From: Candidatus Marinimicrobia bacterium CG08_land_8_20_14_0_20_45_22
GTDB lineage: Bacteria; Fidelibacterota; UBA2242
Reading direction: 5' to 3'
Length of the DNA stretch: 32,992 bases
Assembly (NCBI GenBank): GCA_002774355.1
Contig: PEYN01000119.1
Span: 1 to 32,992, forward strand
Shown piece after piece: positions 8,256-15,127 of this stretch (the stretch's first letter is position 1; every line of letters starts with the position of its first letter). The notes beneath the pieces were generated by a model. That model made no database searches, had not been told where the DNA came from, and saw only the letters and a list, made by a program, of their open reading frames with translations. Made by a program: the position numbers and the translations under genes.

Positions 8256-8903
8256 TCATTTCTCCTTTAAATCGGTTTCCACAAATTCTTTCATGACCGT
8301 CCACTGAAGTTCGTCGAAAACGCGTTGTAACCGCACGGACAGACGATTGTCAAATCGCACCCTTCCGTCTTCGGTTGTTAAAATGACACCCGAATCGGCT
8401 AATGAATCTGAAGTAACAATCAACCGAACTTTCTTCTCGTTTGTTCTTAAACTTTCATCGACGATGGATTCCAGAAAATCGACCGTCAACAATTTCCGTT
8501 CCAGATCGCCTGCGAGAATTTGAACAATGTCAGACCCGAGTCCGAGGATTCCATCAAGTATCAATTTTTTAAAAAAATTCGCATACTCTTCGCCGTGACG
8601 AAATTCTTCTAATCGGTCTGCCACCTGTTGAAGAATCTCGGAAAGAAGCACATTCTGATTCTTTAACGCCAGTTTCTTGACCTCCAAATGCACGCCGGAT
8701 AAAATCCGCTTTCGTATAGCAGACGACTGCTGTTCTGCTTTTCTAATGATCTCCGAACGAATTCTGTCAGCCTCGATTTTCGCTTTATTGCGGACATCTT
8801 CGGTTTCTTTAGCAGATTGAGCAAGAATTGCATCAACTTCTTCCTGCGATTCCTGCCGGATATCCCGAATCATCATGGCGAGAGATGATTGCTCGTCTGT
8901 CAT
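8256..8903 (-). CDS. atpE: V/A-type ATPase subunit E (peripheral stalk)
   Basis: 215 residues. The first about 100 residues form a long charged coiled coil (DIRQESQEEVDAILAQSAKE, then NKAKIEADRIRSEIIRKAEQ), followed by a globular C-terminal domain with GVILTTEDGRVRFDNRLSVR, the signature of subunit E. This subunit pairs with G/H to make the peripheral stalk that holds the A3B3 head. ATG at about 8903 is preceded by AAAGGAG at good distance. It directly abuts subunit A and follows subunit F by 9 nt. Confidence 0.9.
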   Translation of the reverse strand: MTDEQSSLAMMIRDIRQESQEEVDAILAQSAKETEDVRNKAKIEADRIRSEIIRKAEQQSSAIRKRILSGVHLEVKKLALKNQNVLLSEILQQVADRLEEFRHGEEYANFFKKLILDGILGLGSDIVQILAGDLERKLLTVDFLESIVDESLRTNEKKVRLIVTSDSLADSGVILTTEDGRVRFDNRLSVRLQRVFDELQWTVMKEFVETDLKEK

Positions 8904-8912
8904 AATTCTCCT

Positions 8913-9218
8913 TTAAACATGAACGCCTACTGCATTTCGGATGACGTCGCGAATAGTGCTTCTTTCTTCCTGAACACCGTACCGATCTGGAATTTCGACA
9001 ATCAACGGAACCGGCATCTTGTAAAAATACCGATCAACATCCGCCCGGATTCCGTCAGCAATCCGCTCGGTTATCAAAATCACGCCGACGCTCGATTTTT
9101 GAACGGCGTTTTCAAGACTCTGACGCGCCTGTTCGGATGTGTGAACGATCTCGCCGTCGATTCCGACCAGATGAAATCCCAAGACCGTTTCTTCATCACC
9201 AATCACGAAAAATTTCAA
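8913..9218 (-). CDS. atpF: V/A-type ATPase subunit F
   Basis: 101 residues, the small central-stalk subunit F. The start KFFVIGDEETVLGFHLVGID and the later SSVGVILITERIAD and PLIVEIPDRYG segments are diagnostic. Length is normal for the family (about 100). It lies between subunit K (16 nt upstream) and subunit E (9 nt downstream). It should bind the lower part of subunit D and link the shaft to the membrane rotor. Confidence 0.92.
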   Translation of the reverse strand: MKFFVIGDEETVLGFHLVGIDGEIVHTSEQARQSLENAVQKSSVGVILITERIADGIRADVDRYFYKMPVPLIVEIPDRYGVQEERSTIRDVIRNAVGVHV

Positions 9219-9234
9219 AATATCTCCGGTAGAA

Positions 9235-9618
9235 TTATATTTTCCCGAGAATCATGATGGCGATGATCAAACCGTAAATCGCGATACCTTCCGCCAAACC
9301 GACGAAAATCAATGCGCGTCCGGCTAATTCCGGCCGCTCGCCGATCGCACCCATCGCCGCCGCGCCGACATATCCAACGGCCAAACCTCCAGCCAATGAG
9401 CCAATTCCGACAGCAAACGCCGCCGTGATGAATCCCCATTTGGTTGAAATGTCAGATTTCTCAGGCGCAACATTCTGAACATTTTCGGAAACCGGTTGAA
9501 CGGCTTCTTTTGTCTGAGCTATTGCGTTTAAAACCAATAAAGACGTAGCCGAAATCGCGATCATTCCCAGCACGATGCTGAAGGCGATGACTTTCTTTGC
9601 AAGTTTCGATTTACCCAT
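9235..9618 (-). CDS. atpK: V/A-type ATPase subunit K (rotor ring) with N-terminal extension
   Basis: 127 residues. The core is a two-helix rotor hairpin: helix 1 about residues 61-92 (GFITAAFAVGIGSLAGGLAV), a GERPELAG loop, and helix 2 about 101-125 (RALIFVGLAEGIAIYGLIIA). E110 is the ion-binding carboxylate. Helix 1 carries no glutamine, so the Gln-type sodium ligand of some rings is not visible; proton coupling is more likely, but this is inference. Residues 9-32 form an additional hydrophobic stretch ending in NAIAQT, then a polar Q/E/N-rich linker to residue 58; it may be a cleaved leader or a third helix. An AAGGAGG stands 10 nt before the ATG, the strongest ribosome site of the operon, fitting the high copy number of this subunit. 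Confidence 0.92.
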   Translation of the reverse strand: MGKSKLAKKVIAFSIVLGMIAISATSLLVLNAIAQTKEAVQPVSENVQNVAPEKSDISTKWGFITAAFAVGIGSLAGGLAVGYVGAAAMGAIGERPELAGRALIFVGLAEGIAIYGLIIAIMILGKI

Positions 9619-9659
9619 TCTTTTATTTCCTCCTTAACAAAATATTTTTATGTGTTGGT

Positions 9660-11624
9660 TTATTTGAATTCAAATTCCTTCCGAATCGGAATATATTCAG
9701 AATTTGTCAATCGGAAAAAGCGTCCAAAAAATTCATAAAATTCCAATCTAACGGCTTGAATCGTCACAACGAGGCCTTCCAATCCGATGATCAGAATATT
9801 GCCGAAAATCTGAATTAACGCGCTTGCCGTTACGCTACTTACTGAATCCGAAAGTGAAAACACCGCCATAAACAAGCCGACGTGCGCGAGTCCGAACGCC
9901 GCGACACGGATGTACGAAACGGTATTCGCCAGAAAGCCCAGTCCGATGTCCAGCATTTCGACAATACCACCCATCACGCTTATCGCAACTCCTTCCGGGA
10001 AGATTTTTTTCCCTTTGAGCAGGTGAACGATCGGCTCCTGCATGAACAACAAAATACCGGACGCAGTCATCAAAATCGGAATCAGCACGGGTATCGCGTT
10101 ACTCGTTTCGGACTGGAGCGCACGTGTTACCAGAACAATGCCGCACCAGTAAAGCAAACCGCTGAGCAAGCCCGCTTTATTGAAAATACAACCCAAAATA
10201 TCGTGTGAAATAATCCCGTTGATAATGTTGATGATAATCGAAAAAGTGATCATCCCGATACCGAAATAGATGACGACTTTGAAAAGTGTTCCAATCGACT
10301 CGATCGGTTTCAGCCAGATCGCCGGCAAAACGGTTTCCAATCCAAAGATACTGCCAAATAAAAATCCAAAACCGATGCTCGCAACTCCGGCATACAACAC
10401 GAGTAATCCGGCTTGCTTGATGAATTCTTTCTTCCCTGTAAACGCCATCAGTCCGCCCAGCAAAGCTAAAATTAATCCGTGTCCGACGTCGCCGAACATC
10501 ATCCCAAACATCAGAAGAAAACTGATACCCAGAAACGGCGTCGGATCGATGGTTTTGTAAACCGGAAGGCCATAAGCAGTTGTTAAAAGTTCGAAAGGTT
10601 TAAAAAATCCTGGATTGTTCAATTTTACGGGTACATCGATTTTACCGTCTTTGACTGACCCAACCTTCTCTGCCGGCGTTTCGGTGATGACGCAATGGTT
10701 GTGCGTCGCCTTTTTAATGTCAGATTTGAACGATTTGCGTTCGTTGTACGGCAACCAACCGGCGAGCAGATACGTTTTGTCGGTTTTTCTAAAATAGTCA
10801 ACGATTTTTTCAGTCAGTTTTTCGTGTCGGACGCGATAAAGCGCGGCTCTCAGAAAATCCTGATGACTTTCGGCGATTCTTCGAAGATGCAACTCGATCT
10901 CTGTCACCTGTTTCGTGGCGCTTTCAATCTCCTCGTCAATATGTTCGAGCAAATCTTCCCTAAAGGCAACGGTCTCCGATTCCGCTTGCAACACCTGAAA
11001 ACCCACTTCTTTTAAAGCGACTTTAAGAGAATCGGAATCACGCTTGAGAACGATCGACAGAATCGACGTCATGCCTTTGACTGTTCCGAGAGGAATCAAG
11101 ACATGAAGCGTCGTTTGAAGTTTTTCTTCCAACAATTTAAAATTTCGTTCCGGAATCTGCCCTGCTTCAAATGTAAGATATGAATATCGTCCCTGGCTTT
11201 TCAGCGCAAGGCTGAGTTTAGGAAAGTTTCCCGTCCGCGTTTTGATTTCGCGCAATCCCTGCAGTTTCTTTAGAGCCGTCTCATAAGTTTTATTAATCTC
11301 CTGAAATTCTCTCTCGATCTCCTCGATTTTGCGGTCGAGATCGCTCCAATTGCCTTCAATTGGAGTTACGCCGACCAGCTGATCGGACAATCCCAGAAAT
11401 TTTACCAGCGATTCGATTTTTTCGCGACGTTGTCGGACTTCTAAAGAAATTTCCTTACCATTAGACTGTCCAAGTTCTCCCGCCCATTCGTCTATATCCG
11501 CGGCATCCGCAATCTGTATCGAGCCGTTCTGAATGACGCATTCAGCGACTTTTTCAACATCCCAACCGGAAAACAAAACACTGATCTGAATCATTCTCTC
11601 AGGAGTAAACATCCCTATCATCAC
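9660..11624 (-). CDS. atpI: V/A-type ATPase subunit I (membrane stator)
   Basis: 654 residues. The N-terminal half (to about residue 350) is the soluble, coiled-coil-rich arm; the C-terminal half is the membrane domain with about seven or eight helices, starting at DPTPFLGISFLLMFGMMFGD. The conserved SYIRVAAFGLAHVGL and AVRLEFYEFFGRFF segments hold the arginines that face the rotor ring. Length is normal for the family. Its start overlaps the stop of subunit C by 4 nt, and subunit K follows 41 nt downstream. With the ring it forms the ion path. Confidence 0.93.
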   Translation of the reverse strand: MMIGMFTPERMIQISVLFSGWDVEKVAECVIQNGSIQIADAADIDEWAGELGQSNGKEISLEVRQRREKIESLVKFLGLSDQLVGVTPIEGNWSDLDRKIEEIEREFQEINKTYETALKKLQGLREIKTRTGNFPKLSLALKSQGRYSYLTFEAGQIPERNFKLLEEKLQTTLHVLIPLGTVKGMTSILSIVLKRDSDSLKVALKEVGFQVLQAESETVAFREDLLEHIDEEIESATKQVTEIELHLRRIAESHQDFLRAALYRVRHEKLTEKIVDYFRKTDKTYLLAGWLPYNERKSFKSDIKKATHNHCVITETPAEKVGSVKDGKIDVPVKLNNPGFFKPFELLTTAYGLPVYKTIDPTPFLGISFLLMFGMMFGDVGHGLILALLGGLMAFTGKKEFIKQAGLLVLYAGVASIGFGFLFGSIFGLETVLPAIWLKPIESIGTLFKVVIYFGIGMITFSIIINIINGIISHDILGCIFNKAGLLSGLLYWCGIVLVTRALQSETSNAIPVLIPILMTASGILLFMQEPIVHLLKGKKIFPEGVAISVMGGIVEMLDIGLGFLANTVSYIRVAAFGLAHVGLFMAVFSLSDSVSSVTASALIQIFGNILIIGLEGLVVTIQAVRLEFYEFFGRFFRLTNSEYIPIRKEFEFK

Positions 11625-12652
11625 CTCACCAAAAGCGATTCGGTTTCTTCCGGACTCAATTTGTAAGACTTCGCATTAAATATGGCTTTCAGGTTTCGCA
11701 TTTCATATTTAGCGAGATAATAATATCCAACCGTCGATCCAATGGAAAGCGGAAAGGAAAGAAACGCGCGATTGGCTTCGACGAAAAGCGCCTGATCGAG
11801 AATTTTTTCCAATGCGGAAAGCGACTGGATTTCTTCCAATTCGGTCGTTACTGGTAAAGTCACGCCAGGAAGAATGCGACTCAATCCTTCGCCGATAGAC
11901 CCAGTAGAAGTGATTTTTCGCATCTGATTTTTCGTCAAATGATAACCATGGGGAATTAACATCGACTCAAGTTCTGCCTGCTGGAGATGATAATATTTTT
12001 TTGCCCGCGCGATCCATCCCAGATTTTTAAGATCGATTTCTATCCCAACAATTCGCCGTACGATTTCCCGATCTGTCTTTGACATTTTCTCGGCCAGTTT
12101 CCATAATTCTAGATATAAAAACTTATCAATCGCAATTTCAAGATCGAACAATCTGGTTTTTGTGACCAGCGGCGTTAAAGCGCTTTTCAACGGTTCATAA
12201 AAAATCGTATCCTTCAGGATTTCAATAAATTGCTCCAAATCGAGAGCCTTCAATAAATCCGAATGTGGGAAATCAATCGTAATCTTTTCGGAGTAGAACG
12301 AGTCTGGTAGGGAAGTCTTGCTTTGCCATGACCGAAGAATATCTTTGAGTTTCTCGCCGTCGTAATTAAGAACGAGCGCGGCTAAAAATATTTGCACAGA
12401 GTTCCGGCTGATTTTCATGAGTTTCAGGAATTGCCTAATCTCCTCGAAGTAAAGTTCTTTTTCGACGGATTCGATAGTTTGATTTTCTATTCGCCCCGTC
12501 ATTTCCTTATATCGGGTTCGCGAAAGAATTAGAATCGATTCGTACAAATCTTTCGCTTCGCACAGATTCGAATAATCGGCTTCGGAAAGCAATGAAGCGC
12601 GTTTGGTTCTAACCTTTGCGTTGATAAAAGCGTATGACTGAACAGAGTTCAT
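11621..12652 (-). CDS. atpC: V/A-type ATPase subunit C (AC39 family)
   Basis: 343 residues, the all-helical adaptor that connects the central shaft to the rotor ring. The N-terminus SYAFINAKVRTKRASLL and the C-terminal YYYLAKYEMRNLKAIFNAKS are typical of the family (pattern YxxxKxxExxNLR). The ATG overlaps the TGA of the preceding G/H subunit (ATGA type) and its own stop overlaps the subunit I start, so translation is coupled on both sides. Sequence similarity in this family is weak in the middle, but position and both termini agree. Confidence 0.88.
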   Translation of the reverse strand: MNSVQSYAFINAKVRTKRASLLSEADYSNLCEAKDLYESILILSRTRYKEMTGRIENQTIESVEKELYFEEIRQFLKLMKISRNSVQIFLAALVLNYDGEKLKDILRSWQSKTSLPDSFYSEKITIDFPHSDLLKALDLEQFIEILKDTIFYEPLKSALTPLVTKTRLFDLEIAIDKFLYLELWKLAEKMSKTDREIVRRIVGIEIDLKNLGWIARAKKYYHLQQAELESMLIPHGYHLTKNQMRKITSTGSIGEGLSRILPGVTLPVTTELEEIQSLSALEKILDQALFVEANRAFLSFPLSIGSTVGYYYLAKYEMRNLKAIFNAKSYKLSPEETESLLVR

Positions 12653-12975
12653 TTGATCTGAATAACCTCGTCAACGACCGCTCTATAAAGTTTATCCGCC
12701 GCATTCGCGACCCGTGATTTCATCCGGTTAAATGCTTGATTGGATTCCTCTTCCATCTTGGCCAATTTTAATGTTTTCTCTTCCTCTGCGGATTTTTCGG
12801 CGCGGCGAATAATTTCTTCCGATCCCGAAAGAGCGTTTTGACGGGTCAACTCGATTAGACGTCGGGCTTCATCCTTCGATTTTTTCAGATCAATGTTCGC
12901 CTTTTGCTGAACAGAAACGATCTGCTCGCGCGCTTTTTTCTCTTCTTCAAGTATTTCCTCAACGACCTCTTTCAC
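12649..12975 (-). CDS. atpH: V/A-type ATPase subunit G/H (peripheral stalk coiled coil)
   Basis: 108 residues if read from the GTG at 12973-12975, which has GAGG 5 nt upstream. An in-frame GTG at 13087-13089 would add 38 residues, but these do not look like a stalk helix and that codon has no ribosome binding site. The product is almost entirely a charged coiled coil (EEILEEEKKAREQIVSVQQK and onward), the normal size and build of subunit G/H, the partner of subunit E in the outer stalk. It is the first gene of the ATPase operon and overlaps subunit C by 4 nt. The identification relies on position plus coiled-coil character. Confidence 0.8.
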   Translation of the reverse strand: MKEVVEEILEEEKKAREQIVSVQQKANIDLKKSKDEARRLIELTRQNALSGSEEIIRRAEKSAEEEKTLKLAKMEEESNQAFNRMKSRVANAADKLYRAVVDEVIQIK

Positions 12976-13311
12976 ATTTACCTCGTCTAAAACAAACCGC
13001 TCCTTCCGCGACTTCAGGGTACGAAAGGAAAAATTTGCATGTCCTATTCTTCTAACATCTATTTGTAATAGATCGGTCGGATCGAACACAGGCTACAATT
13101 CTGATCGAGACCGAATCTATATTCCATTCTTTTAAAAACCCGAAAACCTCCTCGGTTTTTATCGGGAAACAAATTTACTTTCAAAAAACAATCAACTATA
13201 CCATCAAACGCTAGCAATTTACGTCTGTTCTCGACAAAGTGCGTAATAATTCAAAGAAAAATTCTACTCCAAAATTTTGTAGCGGATTTTAAAAATAAAC
13301 AGAAGATGAAT
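12976..13311. other. leader region upstream of the V-ATPase operon
   Basis: About 335 bases between the stop of the small outer-membrane protein and the probable first ATPase start. It contains a terminator-like hairpin (13131-13166) and otherwise AT-rich sequence. I find no -35/-10 pair good enough to name as the operon promoter. A 22-codon reading frame directly after the hairpin is not convincing as a gene. Confidence 0.4.
13131..13166 (-). terminator. intrinsic terminator or attenuator before the V-ATPase operon
   Basis: On the minus strand a stem CCCGA..AAAACC / GGTTTTCGGG with small bulges is closed by a GAGGA loop and followed by TTTTT. It lies after the mutS-porV-omp genes and before the ATPase genes. 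The simplest role is to end the upstream transcript. The loop side contains AGGAGG, so pairing would also hide a potential ribosome site. If no promoter lies between it and 12975 it would act as an attenuator for the ATPase operon instead. Confidence 0.6.
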
Positions 13312-13881
13312 TTAGATCTGAACACCGATTCCCATACTGCCGGTAAATGAAAAACCATAAGAGTCTCGTGACTTTGTTTCATCGCCATAATAGCTTTTCC
13401 GATTCAATCGATAATAGTTTTCACCGACATCGACAAATAGAATCAGGTTAAATAAATTGGGAAAATCATACGTGTGAAGTTCTGTCCCGAATCCCACACC
13501 TAAAGCATATTCAGTGCGCACTTTTTTATCAATATTGGAGTATTCGTCCTGATATTGGTTAAAATATTTCTTGCCGCCAATGAGCCCATACAGCCGAATC
13601 GATTTGTTTTGTAAAATATTACGCTCCACCTGAAATCCAAAATCGTACTGAATTCTATCAGGTACATTAGATGTCACATCTCCTGTTTTTTCAGAATCAA
13701 AATAAAAATACCCGGCGGCTTTGAACGACCAGTTTTTGTTCATGTACAACTTATAGGTTAGCCCCGACCCGGAAAAGCCTGAAATCGATACGCCAAGTAA
13801 ATGGGAAAGCGAATCGACCTTGCATGGTTCACCCGCAAATGCCAGTGAAGTCACTACCAGAAAACAAAGAATTATCTTCAT
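13312..13881 (-). CDS. small outer-membrane beta-barrel-like protein
   Basis: 189 residues from the ATG at 13879-13881, which has GGGAGG 5 nt upstream; a TTG codon just before it would add one residue and is unlikely. A signal peptide is clear (KIILCFLVVTSLAFAGEP, cut after AFA). The rest alternates aromatic and polar residues in short strands separated by turns, such as SFKAAGYFYFD and RLYGLIGGKKYF, and ends in a GSMGIGVQI strand, as in 8-stranded porin-like barrels. The specific family is not recognised. It follows the PorV-like gene by 21 nt and ends at the hairpin 13131-13166. Outer-membrane location is predicted; function unknown. Confidence 0.65.
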   Translation of the reverse strand: MKIILCFLVVTSLAFAGEPCKVDSLSHLLGVSISGFSGSGLTYKLYMNKNWSFKAAGYFYFDSEKTGDVTSNVPDRIQYDFGFQVERNILQNKSIRLYGLIGGKKYFNQYQDEYSNIDKKVRTEYALGVGFGTELHTYDFPNLFNLILFVDVGENYYRLNRKSYYGDETKSRDSYGFSFTGSMGIGVQI

Positions 13882-13902
13882 CAATTCCTCCCAAATTTTA
13901 AA

Positions 13903-15120
13903 TCATGAAATTTTATCGAATACTTTTTTCATATTGGCAAAATGAATGACAATGCCAATTCTGTGCGATAATCCTAACTCGCTATGGGCCTGTCCCATCG
14001 CCAATCCATAATCAATCGATCCGATAGAAAGATTCAATCCCAAACCAATATGCGTTACTCCAAGGTCATCGCGTCCAAACCGCAGACAAATTCTTTCTTT
14101 TACTTCCGCTTCGATTCCAGCTCTGAACCGTCCGGAAAGTTTTCCAACTTGAAAATCGGTCTGATGCTGATCGCCGTCAATTCCGAGGTCAAGGCTCAAA
14201 GCAGGTTGGATTCGTAACGGGATTTTCGCCATTCGTAAATTATATGCGGTTCCGATTCGGAGAGTTGGCAAAGTCGTCTCTTTCACGCCGTCGTTCCAGA
14301 ATAAAAATGTCGTCGTGGCATCGGATAATGAAGCGCCGATCGTCCAATTTATTTTGGGACGATAAATAGCGGCAACATCTAACCCGATTCCATAGGCGTC
14401 AGCCGTTCCTAAAGATTTGTAAATTTGTTTAAACGTCGCTCCAATTAAAAGTTTATCGTTTTTCCGCTTGGCAATTGACACAAGCAAAGCGTTTTCGTTG
14501 GCGCCGAACGAGCCGATTTTCCCAAAATTCAATCGCTCGCCGGGATCGAGTTTGCCGTTTCTTTCCGTTCTATCCTCGTCGGGCGACTGATAATCCGGAT
14601 CGCCGGGCGAAAGCCCATCCGTACCCGCGTCGATCAACGCGCTTCGCGTGTCCGGAATATCATCGACGCTCAGACGAAAAAATCCCAATCCATAAGCAAA
14701 GCCTTTATGCGCAGGAGCCGCTAAAGAAATCTGATCGAAATTCAATACACCAGCAAATTCTTCAGAGTGAATGAACTGTCCGGACGTTTTCGTATTTTCA
14801 ACCAACGCCGCCGGGTTCCAATAAACCGCCGAAACCGCCTGCGGGCATGAAATCATCGCACCGCCGAGACTCAGTTCACGAACGCCCAATCCGATTTTCA
14901 GAAATTCGCCGGAATATTTCGTGTCCATTCCAAAAAGAGCGGAAAACGATGCCGTTCCCATCATTCCGATGAGAAAAAACCTGACCAACCAGCGCGGAAA
15001 TTTCCGAAAGGATTTACGATAATTTGTAATTAGAAATCGAACTATAGCATTAGAGCGGGAAGATCGAAGATTCGCCATGGAGAATTCGCAGAAAGAGAAT
15101 TTGAAATTTGAAATCTTCAT
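13903..15120 (-). CDS. PorV/PorQ-family outer-membrane protein
   Basis: Up to 405 residues. The mature part begins near KYSGEFLKIGLGVRELSLGG and continues AVYWNPAAL, the conserved start of PorV/PorQ (FadL-like barrel) proteins; PorV is the shuttle/anchor component of type IX secretion in Bacteroidota. A loop with NGKLDPGERL suggests a calcium-binding turn. The start is uncertain: the first about 35 codons lie in an AT-rich intergenic repeat, and the real signal peptide appears to be WLVRFFLIGMMGTASFSALFG (residues 44-64). A start at TTG 14986-14988 or nearby would be more natural. The gene begins 7 nt after mutS. PorV-like function in secretion is plausible but family members vary. Confidence 0.75.
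   Translation of the reverse strand: MKISNFKFSFCEFSMANLRSSRSNAIVRFLITNYRKSFRKFPRWLVRFFLIGMMGTASFSALFGMDTKYSGEFLKIGLGVRELSLGGAMISCPQAVSAVYWNPAALVENTKTSGQFIHSEEFAGVLNFDQISLAAPAHKGFAYGLGFFRLSVDDIPDTRSALIDAGTDGLSPGDPDYQSPDEDRTERNGKLDPGERLNFGKIGSFGANENALLVSIAKRKNDKLLIGATFKQIYKSLGTADAYGIGLDVAAIYRPKINWTIGASLSDATTTFLFWNDGVKETTLPTLRIGTAYNLRMAKIPLRIQPALSLDLGIDGDQHQTDFQVGKLSGRFRAGIEAEVKERICLRFGRDDLGVTHIGLGLNLSIGSIDYGLAMGQAHSELGLSHRIGIVIHFANMKKVFDKIS
15066..15118. repeat. copy of AT-rich intergenic repeat inside the PorV N-terminal frame
   Basis: On the plus strand this stretch reads GAAGATTCGCCATGGAGAAT and then GAGAATTTGAAATTTGAAATC. It resembles the copy at 28488-28550 (GAAGATTCACTGGTGGAGAA). It lies between the mutS stop and the mature PorV sequence. 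The match is imperfect and was judged by eye. Confidence 0.4.
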
Positions 15121-15127
15121 CCTTACT

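Noticed and set aside
8889-9257. Plus-strand open frame of 122 codons across ATPase subunits F and E
   Set aside because: It is antisense to subunit F, which has clear family signatures and correct spacing to its neighbours.
13060-13130. 22-codon leader peptide after the hairpin upstream of the ATPase operon
   Set aside because: The only nearby AGGAGG lies within the hairpin, too far from the ATG, and the peptide has no informative composition.
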